Shown in pieces: positions 1 through 12,700 of a DNA stretch of 64,000 nucleotides. The notes under the pieces were generated by a model that was not told where the DNA came from, did no database searches, and saw nothing but the letters and a program-made list of their open reading frames with translations. Position numbers and translations under genes: made by a program. The stretch is from Lepisosteus oculatus. Lineage: Eukaryota; Chordata; Actinopteri; Semionotiformes; Lepisosteidae. The stretch is from the NCBI RefSeq assembly GCF_040954835.1, contig NC_090707.1, positions 17,564,570 to 17,628,569 on the forward strand, read 5' to 3'. Numbering within the stretch: the stretch's first letter is position 1; each line of letters opens with the position of its first letter.

Positions 1-1439
1 TCATTGCACAGACTTGGAAAGACAACAGCAGAAATTGATTTTGATTTTGCCTTCAATTGATTTTTGTCAATCTCTTTATGTTTTACAACAGCAATGTCTT
101 ATGCACAGACAAAAAAACATAATACTACTACAGTTTCATTTCCATTTTACTGTTTTAATAATTCCATTACGTTGAAAACTACCAGTAATATTTCTTCCAG
201 CTACACACAGAATAGCTCTGCTTCATATAAAATGATTCAATATGTCTATGAATATAAAGATGATTCCACACTAATGCAACTGTTAATTAATAGAGACTAG
301 TTTTAATAAAACTATCTCTAATGACATTTCCTTGGAGTTAGATCCACACCTTGATAATTGACCTCATTGAGCCACATAAGGTCATAAGTTGTTGCTATTT
401 AAGATCCATCTACACAGTATGTTTACAAGATGTCTGTGTATGTTAACCTTCCACCTGATGAGATACATGGCCTAAGACCTTTGACATTCAAGGCTCTGGT
501 GGTGAAGTCTGAGACATTCATCAACAAAAGAAGCCTGTGAATTCATTTCTCGCATCTGAAAATTATCATGAGTTTAGAATAGCAAAGGTTTGAATTCAAA
601 GAATATTTTTTTTAAAATGAAGTACTGTTGACAAAAAATGACATTTCTAATAAAAAAGTGGTTTGGCACTTTTGAAAGTGAAAATGATAATAAAATGATT
701 AAGCTGGAAATTGTTTAGATTTCAGATTGAAAATAATACAGAAATTTGGTAAAGACAGGACACAACAATGAAAACACAATTAAATCCTGTAGCATCTGGC
801 AGAGATTTAGGAATTACATAAGGCTTTAATGTATCTTGATTTCCTTAAAATATGAAAAACAGGCTAAGGAAGTGTTTAAGTGTGGTGTCTTGGCACTATC
901 CTTACAATTTGTCTTTCAACAAGTATAGTTCCTTTCCTTGCAGTAGGCATAAAAAGCCACCATCAACTTTCTATTGCTACTTGAGACCTGGCACTGAGCC
1001 ATTACCACTGGGACTTGTCAATATCCGCCGTGCCTCACTGGGACATGTTGTTTTGTAACCTTTTCTTTTGAAAACGGTGCCAGAGGCCTCCTGCCTTGAT
1101 CCCTTTTGCTCCAACAAATGGAGAAAATGACGAAAAAGTCGAATGGAAAATCTGCTAATGCTTTCGTCTTCTTCTGACAAAAATAGCCGAGTCATTCCTT
1201 TAACCCTTGGTGATCTCGGCAGCAATCAAATGAAAATGCAGATACAGCATGTGCTACAGCTGAAAGATGCAGTTCAAATGTTACAAAAGCAACCATAAAT
1301 TACATGGCCGTTTAACTGCACGCATCTTGGCTGGATGGCTGGAGGTAAACCTTGAATGTTGCCCTCATATATTATTCCTTTTCTTATTTCTTCTCCCTAC
1401 ATGTACTGTACTGCGATAGTACAACCACACTTCTTCACT
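1..1439. other. Gene-free AT-rich intergenic DNA with a CNE-like block
   Basis: No reading frame here looks like a protein. The stretch from about 870 to 1330 is less AT-skewed, lacks microsatellites and repeat signatures, and reads like conserved non-coding sequence. That is a composition-based impression only; no alignment was possible. The rest is unremarkable AT-rich desert DNA. Confidence 0.4.
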
Positions 1440-1610
1440 AAAAAGAACATATGATGTGGTTATAAATTAGAGGAGGCCATTAGGTCCATCTAGCGCATTT
1501 AGTAGTTAGTAGCTAATTGATGTGAGGATCTCAACCAGCTGTTTCTAGAGAAACGTCAGGGTATCGGCTTCAACATGGATGGGTAGCTTGTTCCAGACTC
1601 CCCAAACCAC
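1440..1610 (-). mobile_element. CR1-like LINE 3' fragment
   Basis: The plus strand carries the recognisable antisense text of a CR1-type LINE. It includes a 'tagtagctaattgat' block, 'ggtatcggcttcaac' and 'gtagcttgttccagactcc'. The same blocks recur at 54230-54590 and 58725-59600. The coding strand of the element is minus, so this is a 5'-truncated copy that keeps only its 3' part, as LINEs usually do. No open frame remains. Confidence 0.7.
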
Positions 1611-2429
1611 AACATTTATTATTACAAATGATCCAATAATGTGTGCCCCAGTTCATGTAATGAAAAATGGATTATCAGAGTATTATTTCAGCACTTTAAT
1701 GCCAGTTTAAAATTATTGAGTTTTATTATTATTTCATATAATGTAAACAATCATTTAAATGTGGGATTTACATCATTGCGGTTGTCTAGAATATTTCCTC
1801 CTTCCATTTGTTTGCTTTTGAGAACATTTATTCTCAGTCATTTTGTATAACATTCAGACTAGTGCAGACATACTGTAATTACAATTTCATTTGTTACATT
1901 TTCTGCAGTCTAACAGCTGCATGCATCGAAATGTCAGCTTTCCTGTTCCTACAGTACCAGCAATGTAAAACTGGATCACGTTTGTTTCCAAAACATATTC
2001 TAGGCAGAAAAGCATGTCTTCTTATTTCCCACCACAGTATATTTTTTTTATTTGATGACCATGGGAAACTCTAGGTTTAAAATTAATGTACTGTTTGTGC
2101 CCCGCTGTGACAGACCTTGTTCATCGAGCTAGGTTTCTGATGTACTGCCTGTGTTTTCGGTCTGCTGAAAAATAGCTTGTTTTTTCACTCTCCCCGGAAA
2201 ACCACTGTTATTCGCCAGCTTGAACAATTGTAGCTCCTGTGAAATAATCCAATGAAATAAGATCTTTTGAATCTTTCAAATAACATTCCAATATCCCGAG
2301 TGAATATTTTAACACAGGAATCTTATCTTTTGTGCCCCGATTTCTGATTTTATTACTATGTGACATTTGTCACCTGTCAAATTATTTTCTAATGCATGTT
2401 GTATTCATTTGTCAAAATGGGGCTTTGTG

Positions 2430-3049
2430 AAGCTGCTCAACATCTCCATCCAGAGCAAATCTAATTGTTGTGAGATATATGCATGCATTACATTTTTATT
2501 TTTAAGGTTAAACTAACACACAGCTGTGCAGTCATAAATACAGTTTATATTTAAAATGACAACATAACAGCCTAATGTGCCCTTAACCAATATTAAAGCT
2601 ATTTTCCTTATCATCTCATTACGGGAATGGGCTACAAATGTATTTCACAAAAGGGTGTTTAAAAGGAGTCCAACAGTATGGATACCTCATCTATTAAGTT
2701 CATTTCTAAAATGAAAAATTGAATAATCTGCATTTGTCTTTTATCCTGTTGTTACACTTCTGACTCTGCAGCATGAAGGATAAAAAAATCAGTTATAAAA
2801 TCACAACATTATTTAAATATAAACACAGATATCCATTTATATATGTTTGGGTATATATGCATATACTGTACATAAATTGTACGACAATTATCTGGTCAGT
2901 AGGATGTACCTATATGCTAGTAAAAATCATGTACTAGATTAAATATATATATAGATAAAATATTAAATATATGTTAATAAATATCATGTAATGCATCCAT
3001 ATGTCTTTCAACAATTAGATTTGCCTTGGATGGAGATGTTGAGTAGCTT
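2430..3049. repeat. Inverted duplication, 63-bp arms, 494-bp spacer
   Basis: The plus-strand sequence at 2430-2492 matches the reverse complement of 2987-3049 at 56 of 63 positions by my hand alignment. The match is densest over the outer 41 bp (three mismatches). Shared words include 'ctcaacatctccatcca' and 'gcaaatctaattgttg'. I see no target-site duplication at the outer borders and no transposon terminus I recognise. It could be a non-autonomous DNA transposon with long inverted ends, or an inverted duplicate of a conserved element. Confidence 0.8.
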
Positions 3050-4002
3050 AAACTACCCTTAAACCCTTAAATGCTGTGATGATTACCTTCAAGACAATGC
3101 AGAAAATGAAGGGAAGAGAATTACAGAAGGCCCTGAAATTCTCAAAAACACATAAAAGCAAGGGAAATGTACAGGAAAAGAATGTTATTTAGATTTTAGA
3201 TGGAATTTATCTTCAGCCTATATAGAAAGCTGGACCTGGAAGATTTCCAACTGTAGGCCACAGTAGTTTTCTAGATTGAGAATTACAACCAGCTCCAGCC
3301 AGGTTCCCTGCACGTTAATATTTTCTCTGATGTGGTCCGATCAATGCTGTGGAAAACCATTTCTTATAATTCTTCTGGCTACTTAGAGGCACAGCTGAAT
3401 TATAGGCAAGGAATCCTACACACATTCTTTCTTCCTCTGACATTTTTACAGTCCTCATTATCCTTTTTGCAGCCATTGAATGGGGACCTGCAGAGTTTTA
3501 TGCAAAGCCAGCAGCTCCACTACAGGCAAGTTTAATGTTCTTTAAAAATTAGGAAAGGGTGCATGCTGTGTACTTGCACTCATGTACCCCAAACTTTTAG
3601 CAGAGATGTTGATGAATATAAAAGTGTTCTCTATAAAGTTTACACCCCAATGCGATGTCTTGTTAAATGACAGTAACTGACTGCAAATGCAAAAACATAG
3701 CTATGAGTACAGAGCAGACAGTGGTATACCTGAGATTTTTTAAAAACAAATACATAATCTTTCACTAGGATAAGTATTCACTTTTCTGAACAGATTATGT
3801 ACAGCCCTATTTGTTTTGCCAGTGTTTTGTAACCACTTACTCAGCATGGTGTATTAGAATCTTTTTACAACTTCCAAAGGATTTAAAGAATTTTATCCTG
3901 TTGATGCCTTGCTAACATTTTGAGAAAAGATAATCTGATCAAAGTAAAACAAATGATTTAAGAAAGGCTGGTTACTATGTCTTCTACAAAACTTTAGCAA
4001 AC

Positions 4003-4029
4003 ATTTCGCGCTACATTTCGCGCTACATT
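4003..4029. repeat. 12-bp tandem repeat, about 2.3 copies
   Basis: The unit 'acatttcgcgct' occurs twice in direct succession, followed by a partial third copy 'acatttc'. It is notable only because each unit holds two CpGs in otherwise CpG-poor sequence. Confidence 0.85.
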
Positions 4030-5305
4030 TCAGATGGCTACCTTGCGAAAATATACAGTACTTACAGGTATTCCAAATACATATTTTATGTTTTTCTCTG
4101 TACATGTTGACTTACAGATTTATACTAAGTTCAATGTTGTAATTGAAAGGCAATTTCAAATATTTCCACAAAGAAAATAACTATTCAAAATTAGTTACTA
4201 TAATTTCTTAAGAAATCTTCAATATGTTGCTGCTAAAGACTTTTTTGAAATACACGAAATATATAGATCCAAAGTTAATAACTATACCACATGCATATTT
4301 GTGTGACAAAATTAGAACATACATCAGTAATGGTATCCATTTGAATAAATGAGTAGTAAATAAGCAAAGATATAGAAAATATAAAAAAAGACCCCAAATA
4401 TAATTTAAATATAATAACATCAAATAATGAATCATATTGTGACTCATCCTATATAAACACATTTAATTTGAAAATAACAGAGGCCCTTAGTCATGGTCCC
4501 TGTAAAATTAAACACTTATAGGCCTTTGATCCAATTAAACTTAAACAATACAGGATGAAATGAAAGTTCCAGGGATTAACATTCACATGTTGCATTGTAA
4601 ACATTCAAGGAACTGTTGCAGTTTTCCTTGTTTAAAAAAAAAAATGTCTAATACAGGAATGAATGCTGTCATTATTCAATTAGTGAATTTTTGACTGAGG
4701 TAATTCTAAAATTAAAAAGTAGGAAACCAAAGAAGAGGAGACCTGGGAACAATATGATAAGTACAGCTTTGAATCTGCTTTTGTCACTTCACAGACACAA
4801 CCGAAGCAGTAATGAGTTTTCAAAGCCTTCTGTCCTTAATGGATAGTATTAACCAGCTTTATTTACCATGAAACTTCAACTGGGAATTTCTCCTCAAGAC
4901 AACAATGCAGAGTGCAGGGCAGAGAATGAGTGCCTCATCTTTTATGTTTTTATGAGGTTGGCCTTCCTCTGCTATTGAAGCAAATGTAGGCCATCAAACA
5001 AAACAATTTACGACCTCAGCTAAATTTGACCTTGGGTCTCCTGAAATGCTAGACAATTGCTCTCAGAAATACAAGAATCATGGAGTTTTGTCAAAACATC
5101 TATTTTTTGTTCATGAACAAAAAATGATATCTAGTCAAATAAGGGTTACTGTTATCTCTTCAGACATAACCAACTCAACCAGGAAATAACAATTTCCAGG
5201 TTTAGGAGAACCCTCAGGGGAGTTCCTGTAATGAAATAAGACCTGTTTTCTTAAAAATCAGGAGCTCAAGTATGTCCAGTGGAAGGAATCTATTCAAGCA
5301 CAGAA

Positions 5306-5312
5306 CAACAGT

Positions 5313-5348
<36 letters not shown>

Positions 5349-5945
5349 CTTTATTTTATATAGCGCCTTTAAAGGTGGCTTCTCAAAGCGCTTTACAGGA
5401 TGACAATAACAATAAATAAGAAGACTACAACAATAAATAAGAAAATTTCACAAGACAGGACACAATTATAATTACAACAATACAACAATAACAATAGAGG
5501 AGACTGTGGAAGATGGTATTAAGAAGAGCAGAGGGGTGAAGAATGGAAGCAGTTAAGTAAAGGCTTTTCTGAAAAGGAGGGTTTTGAGTCTGGATTTGAA
5601 GGAGTTTAGAGAAGGTGACTCTCTAATATCCTTGGGCAAGGAGTTCCAGAGCTTGGGGGCATAGCAGGAGAAGGCCCTGTCGCCCATACAATGTAGACGG
5701 GCTTGGGGGACAGTAAGGAGGGCAGAATTTGAAGAGCGGAGGTTGCGAGGTGGGGAGTAGGGCGATAAAAGTTCAGACAGGTATTGAGGTGCCAAGCCAT
5801 GTAAAGCCTTGTAGGTGAGCATGAGGATTTTAAAGTCTACGCGGAATTTGACCGGAAGCCAGTGCAAGGACTCCAGGATAGGAGTAATGTGAACACTTGC
5901 ACTAGATCTGGTCAGGATTCTGGCTGCTGAATTTTGGACATAACT
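5306..5945 (-). mobile_element. L2-type non-LTR retrotransposon, 3' end with reverse-transcriptase tail
   Basis: Read on the minus strand, this runs from the C-terminal part of a LINE polyprotein into its 3' UTR and simple-repeat tail. The frame at 5867-5553 encodes about 104 residues starting MHWLPVKFRVDFKILMLTYK. It continues with AFSCYAPKLWNSLP and FKSRLKTLLF, the typical C-terminal tail seen after the reverse transcriptase of fish L2-like elements. Downstream is the 'agcgctttgagaagccacc' motif, then the AT-rich 3' end and an (ATT)n tail at 5313-5347. The copy is 5'-truncated and has no complete RT domain. It is a dead element, not a host gene. Confidence 0.88.
5553..5867 (-). pseudogene. 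C-terminal fragment of a LINE reverse-transcriptase ORF
   Basis: A 104-residue open stretch inside the L2-like element. Its HWLPV...KILMLTYKALHGLAP and PKLWNSLPKDIR motifs identify it as the end of a non-LTR retrotransposon ORF2. The catalytic YxDD region and the endonuclease are absent, so it has no activity of its own. Confidence 0.85.
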
Positions 5946-8900
5946 GTTATAACTATTAATTATTCAGATACAATTTCAGTTTTTATATCAGGTAAGGGAT
6001 AAACTTTGATAGAAATTGGTTCAAATTCATTACTAGCAACTGTCAACAATTATTCAAAAGCTATGTATACAGACATACTGTAGCAGATCTACAAATAGTA
6101 ATTTCTACATATAGCGCCCTCTGCTGGCCTTTAGCTAACAGGCAAATCACTGAGCAGAAACAGCGGAGAGCGCCTAGGTGTTCCCAAAATACCGCACACG
6201 TCGATGTGGTTTACGCCACATGTTTTGTGATAAAATGTACCATGTGATAAAATTCAAGAATTGCATGGTTTACAAAGCATATTAACACTACGATATCACA
6301 GCTGAAGAACGGTAGTGTGGTTACAGAAAAGTCTAATTTTTCACAATAAGTTCAACCCACATTCTTTCTTTTAAATATTTGGAAAACTGCCTATAGGTAC
6401 ACCTTGATCTCATCACTTGGTCAGATCTTATCTTTGCACACACTACACTTTGAGTGTGAAGTACTTCAATATGGAATTACAGAGATAATTAGTACAGTAA
6501 TTTAGCTTGGCAGTTTTCTTTAGAAGTTGATCACTTGAGCTGCCCATCTGGGAGAATGAAAATCAACTCCAATATTATGACAGCACTTCTGCTGGTACAA
6601 ACAGAAAGGAGAGGGGTTTATTTAAGCACCTGGCATGTAAGTCAAGATAACTTCAACCGTAGGCTGGCTGAAAGATATTAATATCCCCCCTGCACTCGTG
6701 TTTGGGATTGCAGAGGAATCTGTGAAGGAAAGCTGGCAGGAACAACGGAAGCATAAGGAAATCGTAATACCCCCTACCCTCCCCCCCCATGAATACACAA
6801 GACTAAATATTACCAATCATATTACTAAACAGGTCCAAGCCTCTGCTTTAAACTTCATCTTTGCCTATATTTTTACAGGACTGCAATTTTTTCTTACACA
6901 GAGCTGCTCAGAATATTCGTTTTTTAAATGCTAAGATCTGCCTGAAGTTCATTAGTGACGGACTGTATTTCTTGAATGCCATGCTTTAATATTGTTTTCA
7001 GGTGCTTTCCCAGACAATTAGCAGAGCACAGTCTTTTTCATCACCTGTATCTGTTGGGAGGTGAAACGGAAGCTGTTTTTTCTGCATCACTGCATTCCCT
7101 ATTTTCCAGCACACCCCATTTCCCCTGCAGAACAGGCCCTCCGCCTCCTCTGCTCACTGACGCCAAGGGTGGGAAATGTTCCGTGTGAAGTTCCCAATAA
7201 CAATAGCCCTACCCACCACACGGACACTGAAAGAAAGGACACTGATAAATATTAGCAATATGATCATATACAAGAAAAAATCTGACTACAGAAGGTATCG
7301 CCCCCTTCTTAACTTTACATCATCTTCTAACTTAATATCACCATCTCAGAAATACAAAGGTTATGCAGTTATGCAGTTTAAATGTGTGTGGATTAGTGAT
7401 CAGGATTCCTTTTATTAGAATAAACAGAGGAAAAGAAGGGGGAAATATTGAAAAAATGCAAAGTTTTTCAGAGTTCTATTAAAAATTAATTTTAAAGCAG
7501 ATCATGAAGCTTGCTTAACAATGCATTTAAAAGAAACATGTACAAAATTATTTGTACACACTTCTATTGTGTCAGGATACCTATTTAAAAGCTCTCAAAT
7601 TACATGTCTTTTCATAGATATTTGATTAGTACAACAGAGAAAAAAAAACATAAAGCCCCTTAATATTTGTGCAGTAATTAATAAAGTTAATTCAAAGTTT
7701 AATTATTTTCCTTTAATTGAAAAAAAAAAAAACATTACATCTACAGTACCTTTTTGTACTACAAAATTCTACAGAGATGCAAAAACAGATAAATTGATAC
7801 GATTACTAGCCAGACAGACTCCTCATCAGTCACTGTTCTTCTAAATTGATCACGGTTTATGTTATTATTTTGTTGTTTTATTACTGGTCTGAAAAAATAT
7901 ACTGAATTAATAATCTTCCTATTATAAAGTTGACTGGTAATGTGATATAACATGTCTTCACAGTGAAACCAAACCTGTAGCCCATCTGTACTCGGCAGTG
8001 TGTAGATCATACTAGATATGATCCTTACTGTACTGGAAGGCAGATATTACTTCTAAACTTATGTTTAATATTGATAATTAGGTAGTTTTAAAAGGGTCGT
8101 AATATTGTTTTTCTCACTATTATATCTGGCCAGAATTCAGAGATTTACTGTAGTCTTAATTTAATATTAAGTTCACATATTGCCAAATTAGGAAAAAAAA
8201 TGCTTCTTGTTTCAAAACTTCAACAGATAATACTACTATTGAACCAAATAATAAATGATTATTTTGCATTTATTGTTTTTTTTAACAAAATAAGCATTTT
8301 TAAGCTACAAAGAAAGCCCCCCAAATATTTAAAACTCCAGAATCTGTGATCACATTTTCTAATAAACTTGACCTTTGCTTCAACTAAAAGCGGAAAACCT
8401 ATGATTATTACTAATAACATGTAATTTAATAATGTCACAGAGGTGGTTGCCCTGCATCATACACACTGTACATTTATGGAGTATTTTAATTAAACTAATT
8501 AGATGGGAATGCAATCAACTTTAAAAACAAGAATCAGTGTCAGCAGATAACTAATCACAGCAATAAATAAACTGTTATATACAGTACATAAAAAATAGCA
8601 TAGCATCAAAGGCTAGTTCTACATTGCACTCCTATTAATTCTGACATAAAATATAAGTAACTAGTTAATTAATGATGTCTACAAAGCACTAGAATTCGCC
8701 ACACAGACTGAGATGAGTGAAACTCTGATAACAGCATTATGCTCTGAAAGGAGTGCACAGCTACAGAATACAAATTGGGCATTAAACACATTTTAACTGG
8801 GGTTTTAAATAGAATTCTTGCTTTTGTTTTGACTAACTTTAATCTTTGATTTTAAGAGTTGTCCCAACAGTATGAAAATATGTGCCTTAATAACAGAAGA

Positions 8901-8984
8901 TTCTGTGCTTTGAACTTCCTAAAGTTTAAAAGTAAACATTCTCACAAGACTCCTAATTACATTGAATCTTTTCATTGGATGGCT
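5946..8984. other. Gene-free intergenic DNA
   Basis: No supported gene. It contains a strong CTCF-like core at 6114-6127 (listed separately). Short frames around 6622-7418 and 7759-8010 have no recognisable domain and look like chance. Confidence 0.4.
6114..6127 (-). promoter_or_regulatory. CTCF-like core motif
   Basis: The minus strand reads CCAGCAGAGGGCGC. This fits the vertebrate CTCF core CCASYAGRKGGCRS at every position. It lies about 170 bp beyond the L2-like element. Occupancy cannot be judged from sequence. Confidence 0.5.
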
Positions 8985-9052
8985 TCTTGTTGCTTGCTAG
9001 GATAGGCTCCATGATCCTGTATTGGCAAAAGCGGTTAGAAAATGGATGGATG
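8985..9052 (+). mobile_element. SINE 3'-end fragment
   Basis: This short piece matches the 3' end of the SINE family also seen at 56545-56872: 'cttgctaggataggctcca', then 'cctgtattggcaaaagcgg' and a 'atggatgga' tail. Only the last 70 bases or so survive. Confidence 0.6.
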
Positions 9053-9257
9053 GGTTTTTGTTCTTCCATTAAGGTGCCTTTCTACTAAATTAATTAATGA
9101 CAGTACATGAAATTCCTGAGGAAAAAAAACTAAAGCTGAAGTATTTGGGCAAGACCCCACTATTTGCACAGAGTTAAATGTATTTTTCTTACACGTGAAG
9201 AACGTTCTGTATTAGCCACTGATACAAAGCTGACCTTTCATACAACAAAATATGACC

Positions 9258-9440
9258 AAAGTCAAAGTTTCTCAGTCCCGGTCCTGGAGACTTGTATACT
9301 TGCTGAGCTTAATTATGTAATTGAAGGTTGAATTGAGCTTACAAGTGGCTTGATTGGAAGATTTTGCAAGTTATTTTTTCAACTCAAACTTTCTTCTGTT
9401 CCCCTCCCCCCCAAAAAAACCCAAACAAAACCAACAATGG
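9258..9440 (+). repeat. Probable degraded DNA-transposon end
   Basis: The block 'gtttctcagtcccggtcctg' followed by an AT-rich stretch resembles the common fish hAT-like end in which a 'tctcaa..cggtcctgga' word is typical. The copy is decayed, its terminal repeat is not intact and no partner end is visible. Confidence 0.4.
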
Positions 9441-9479
9441 TTTTAAGGGCTGAAAATGGTCAAACAGTTCACATTAATC

Positions 9480-9790
9480 CTATTACTAAGTCAGTTTAAA
9501 TGGCTTTATCCAATGGTAGGGTTGCAGGGGAGCCATAGCCTATCCCAGCAAGCAAATGGGCTCAAGGCAGGGTACACCCTGGACGCATGGCACACACAGA
9601 CACACAAACACAGACACACTCACACCAGGGCCAATTTTCCCAAAAGCCAAATAACCCAAGTACTGTAATCATTCTTTGGATCCGGAGGAAACCCACACAG
9701 AGATGGGGAAGAACACACAGACTCCACACAGATAGCACCCCTGGAATTTAACCCAGGGACCCAACAATGCTAACCACTGCTCTACCATAC
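9480..9790 (-). mobile_element. tRNA-derived SINE, minus orientation
   Basis: This is the same family as 47195-47516 and 56545-56872. In reverse orientation it shows the head with a tRNA-like B box ('tgggttaaattcca'), the conserved 'tctgtgtggagtctgtgtgt' body and the 3' end 'ttgctgggataggctatgg'. Indels and substitutions are frequent, so the copy is old. Confidence 0.72.
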
Positions 9791-12700
9791 AGTACCACAA
9801 GATCTATATATATTGTAACTTCATTCTGGTAACAGGTGTACATAAATGTGACTGAGAGTTGTGGTACTGTATCTGATCCAAATGGTTGGACTGGTATATG
9901 AAAATACAAAACAATAGCTTTGGACAGAACCACACTATCTGGCCTAGATTAAATTAAATGAGGAATGCCTATGCACATTCAAGATGATTTAATAATGATA
10001 TTGGAACCCCATGGCCTCAGCAGTGCGGCAAAGTAAAGAAGGTAGATTTACACTTTTGGCACTCTTTCAAAATATGAGTTGCTAAGCACTGATTAACAGT
10101 AGTGCCCAACTCATATTCTCAACTGAAACACAAGTACTGGCACTTATAAATACACAAGTAATGCTGCAAATCGAGAGTGACTTAATATTGCTGCTGCTCT
10201 AAAAGTAAAGAGAGATGACTATTGATTTTCCTGCAAAGAAAAATCCAATAGCTTTATAATGAAGAACAAATGACAATAGTAAATATTTCAGCTCTTAATT
10301 GGTATTACAAGAATACAAACGGTTGTGTGCATTGCAGAGAAAAGGGCTTATTCTGTGTAAAGAATCTTCATTGTAGTAAGAAATGGAAAAAATATATTTT
10401 TGATTAATCTTCTTTATTGACAGGCATTTTTTTCATCATATCCCTACGCAAAAGCTCTTCTGCATGAAATATGCAACCAGTTAGTAATTTCTAATGTTTT
10501 CATCTGTTTTAGTGACAATGTGAGCTTTTTTTAAGCGATTATTGAAAGGGGTAATACAATCTCAGTATTTTCTATTATTTTATCTCGTTGTCATTTTCCA
10601 TGAGGATTAAAAAATGAAATGCTGACTGAAAGCTAACATTTTTTTTTAACAAACATAAGCCTGGATGCTCTTTTGCACACTTTTGGATGTCTCCCTGGGT
10701 ATACTATGAGATGAAACATTATTTAAATAAGTGCTTGCTTACTTCCACTGATGACCCCCTGTGAATATTATTTATGACCCAAAACAGATCTTTTAATTCC
10801 ACCACATATATATATTATTTAGTGATATAATGCAAGCAGAAACCTGTCCCCATTTTTCAACCCAATGTTTAATATTCAAAAGCTGTGAGTTGAAAAAAGG
10901 AGTTAACATTAATTAATATTCGTAGCAGTAAAAATGAAAGCAAGAGTGAGGCTAATTTTATAGGACAATTAATCATAAGCCTCGCTAATTACACTTGGGA
11001 GTTTACAAATGATTTTTTTAAGGTACCAGAGAAAAAAAAAGATAATCCTCTACCCATCAAAATCATTGGCTTCCCACCAATATCCTCAGCAAGAGCAATT
11101 AGTGAGAACAGCAGAGGTGCAGTAATTGCGTGCCTAGAGAAGAGAATGTTAGAATTTTAATTGCTCTAAATGAAGACCACTTGCTCCAACACCTGATTGC
11201 ACAAAGAAGAAATCTGCAGGCCAGAGCAAGTCTGTAACCACTTCCAGGTGCCCAAGTAAAAATAACTCTGAAGGCAACATTCTTTCTTACAGGCGTTTTA
11301 TAAGCAAAAACAGCCAGAACCATCTCATTCCAGTGTGCAGTGTCATCATTTGAATGCCCAAGTTGTCAGGAAGAAAAAAAAACATGCTCATTAGGGAATA
11401 TTTCCATTTGTCAGTAGCTGCAAAATTCATTTTTGTGGTTTTTATTAATTAGCTTGCTTAATGGAAAGCCTGTAATACACCACGAAGCAGATAAAGTGTA
11501 AACAATATATTATTAATATACTGTGGAATTGGTCCTTTGTTAATTTTGTTTCTTGTTTTTCTTCTTCATTTCTCAGCAGTCAGGCCCCAGTACAATGAAA
11601 AACCATTTCCATATCCTTCCAAAGAGTACTAATTGTTTGAAAATATATCTACATCTTTACAGCTGCTTTTTTGACTTTTTAGTGAGTGTTTCTGGGTCAA
11701 GAATCACACCCAATGCAAAGTTTCCAGGTGTTGCTGTAGCTTCAGTATGTCCTCCCTGGAAAGAATCTTCATTTCAGCTTCACAAGTTAATATTCACAGA
11801 GAGCAAATCATAAACACCACGTACTAAATAACTTGGCTTTACACAAATTAATTTTATTTCTCAGCCTTAAAGCGTACATGTCATTTCATCTGAATTAAAG
11901 TCATAATTATCTTGTGGTGTGATGCTTTCACAGCCTACAGCTGCCAAGAGCAAGCTGAGGCACCTTTGGTGAGAGATAAGTGCTAGGAGCTAAGAGTGTT
12001 CTTAAAATTCCCAAGAACGACTAAAGCAGGACTTAGCAGAAAAGCAGCTTGACAGCTGTTCTGGAAGGCAACCAAAGTGGGAAGCTGTCTCCCATAGTTC
12101 TCAACCAATTTATCCATTTAAATTTAAGGTCTTTTTTAATTAAACAATATTTTCAATCAGTTTCCTTGATTATTCTAATCCCAAGATTCTTTTAAGAGAA
12201 AAATAAAATTAGACATAAGAGTACACTCTGTATTCAACAGTAAAGCTATAATGTGCAATAGATTCAGCGCAGAGTAACTGACTCTTAAATGACTTAAGAA
12301 GGTTTAGCTTTCTGCTTTTTCCAAAAGCATAGTCTTTGTTTTGCTGTTGCCTCATGCATATTTACACCAAAACTAACATATATATATATAGCTGTTAAAA
12401 CATCTGCTTTTCAAGCATTTACTGCTGCTACTCACCTACATAGAAAGTTTGAAAGTTTGTGCATTTTATTTTTCAACAGATCAAAAGTATATAGTGACTC
12501 TGGGCTAAAATGTAATTTGAGTACTATGAAAAGGGACTCTAGCAACTGAAAACAGCATTGGGAAGAATTGTCTTATGGTGTTTAGCTAACATCTTTAGTG
12601 TGTCATACTAAGGTGCCAAATAATTGACTTCCTGTCATTAGCTTTGTTCAGTAGACATTTACAATGCACAGGGCATTGAGGCTGTGTCCTTGTCTTCTGA

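Larger units (their letters stand above)
1611..5305. other. Gene-free intergenic DNA
   Basis: No credible gene. It contains an inverted duplication (arms 2430-2492 and 2987-3049, listed separately), a TA-rich run near 2941-2960 and a short tandem repeat at 4003-4029. The segment around 2100-2470 is repeat-free and CNE-like. The remainder is AT-rich desert sequence. Confidence 0.4.
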
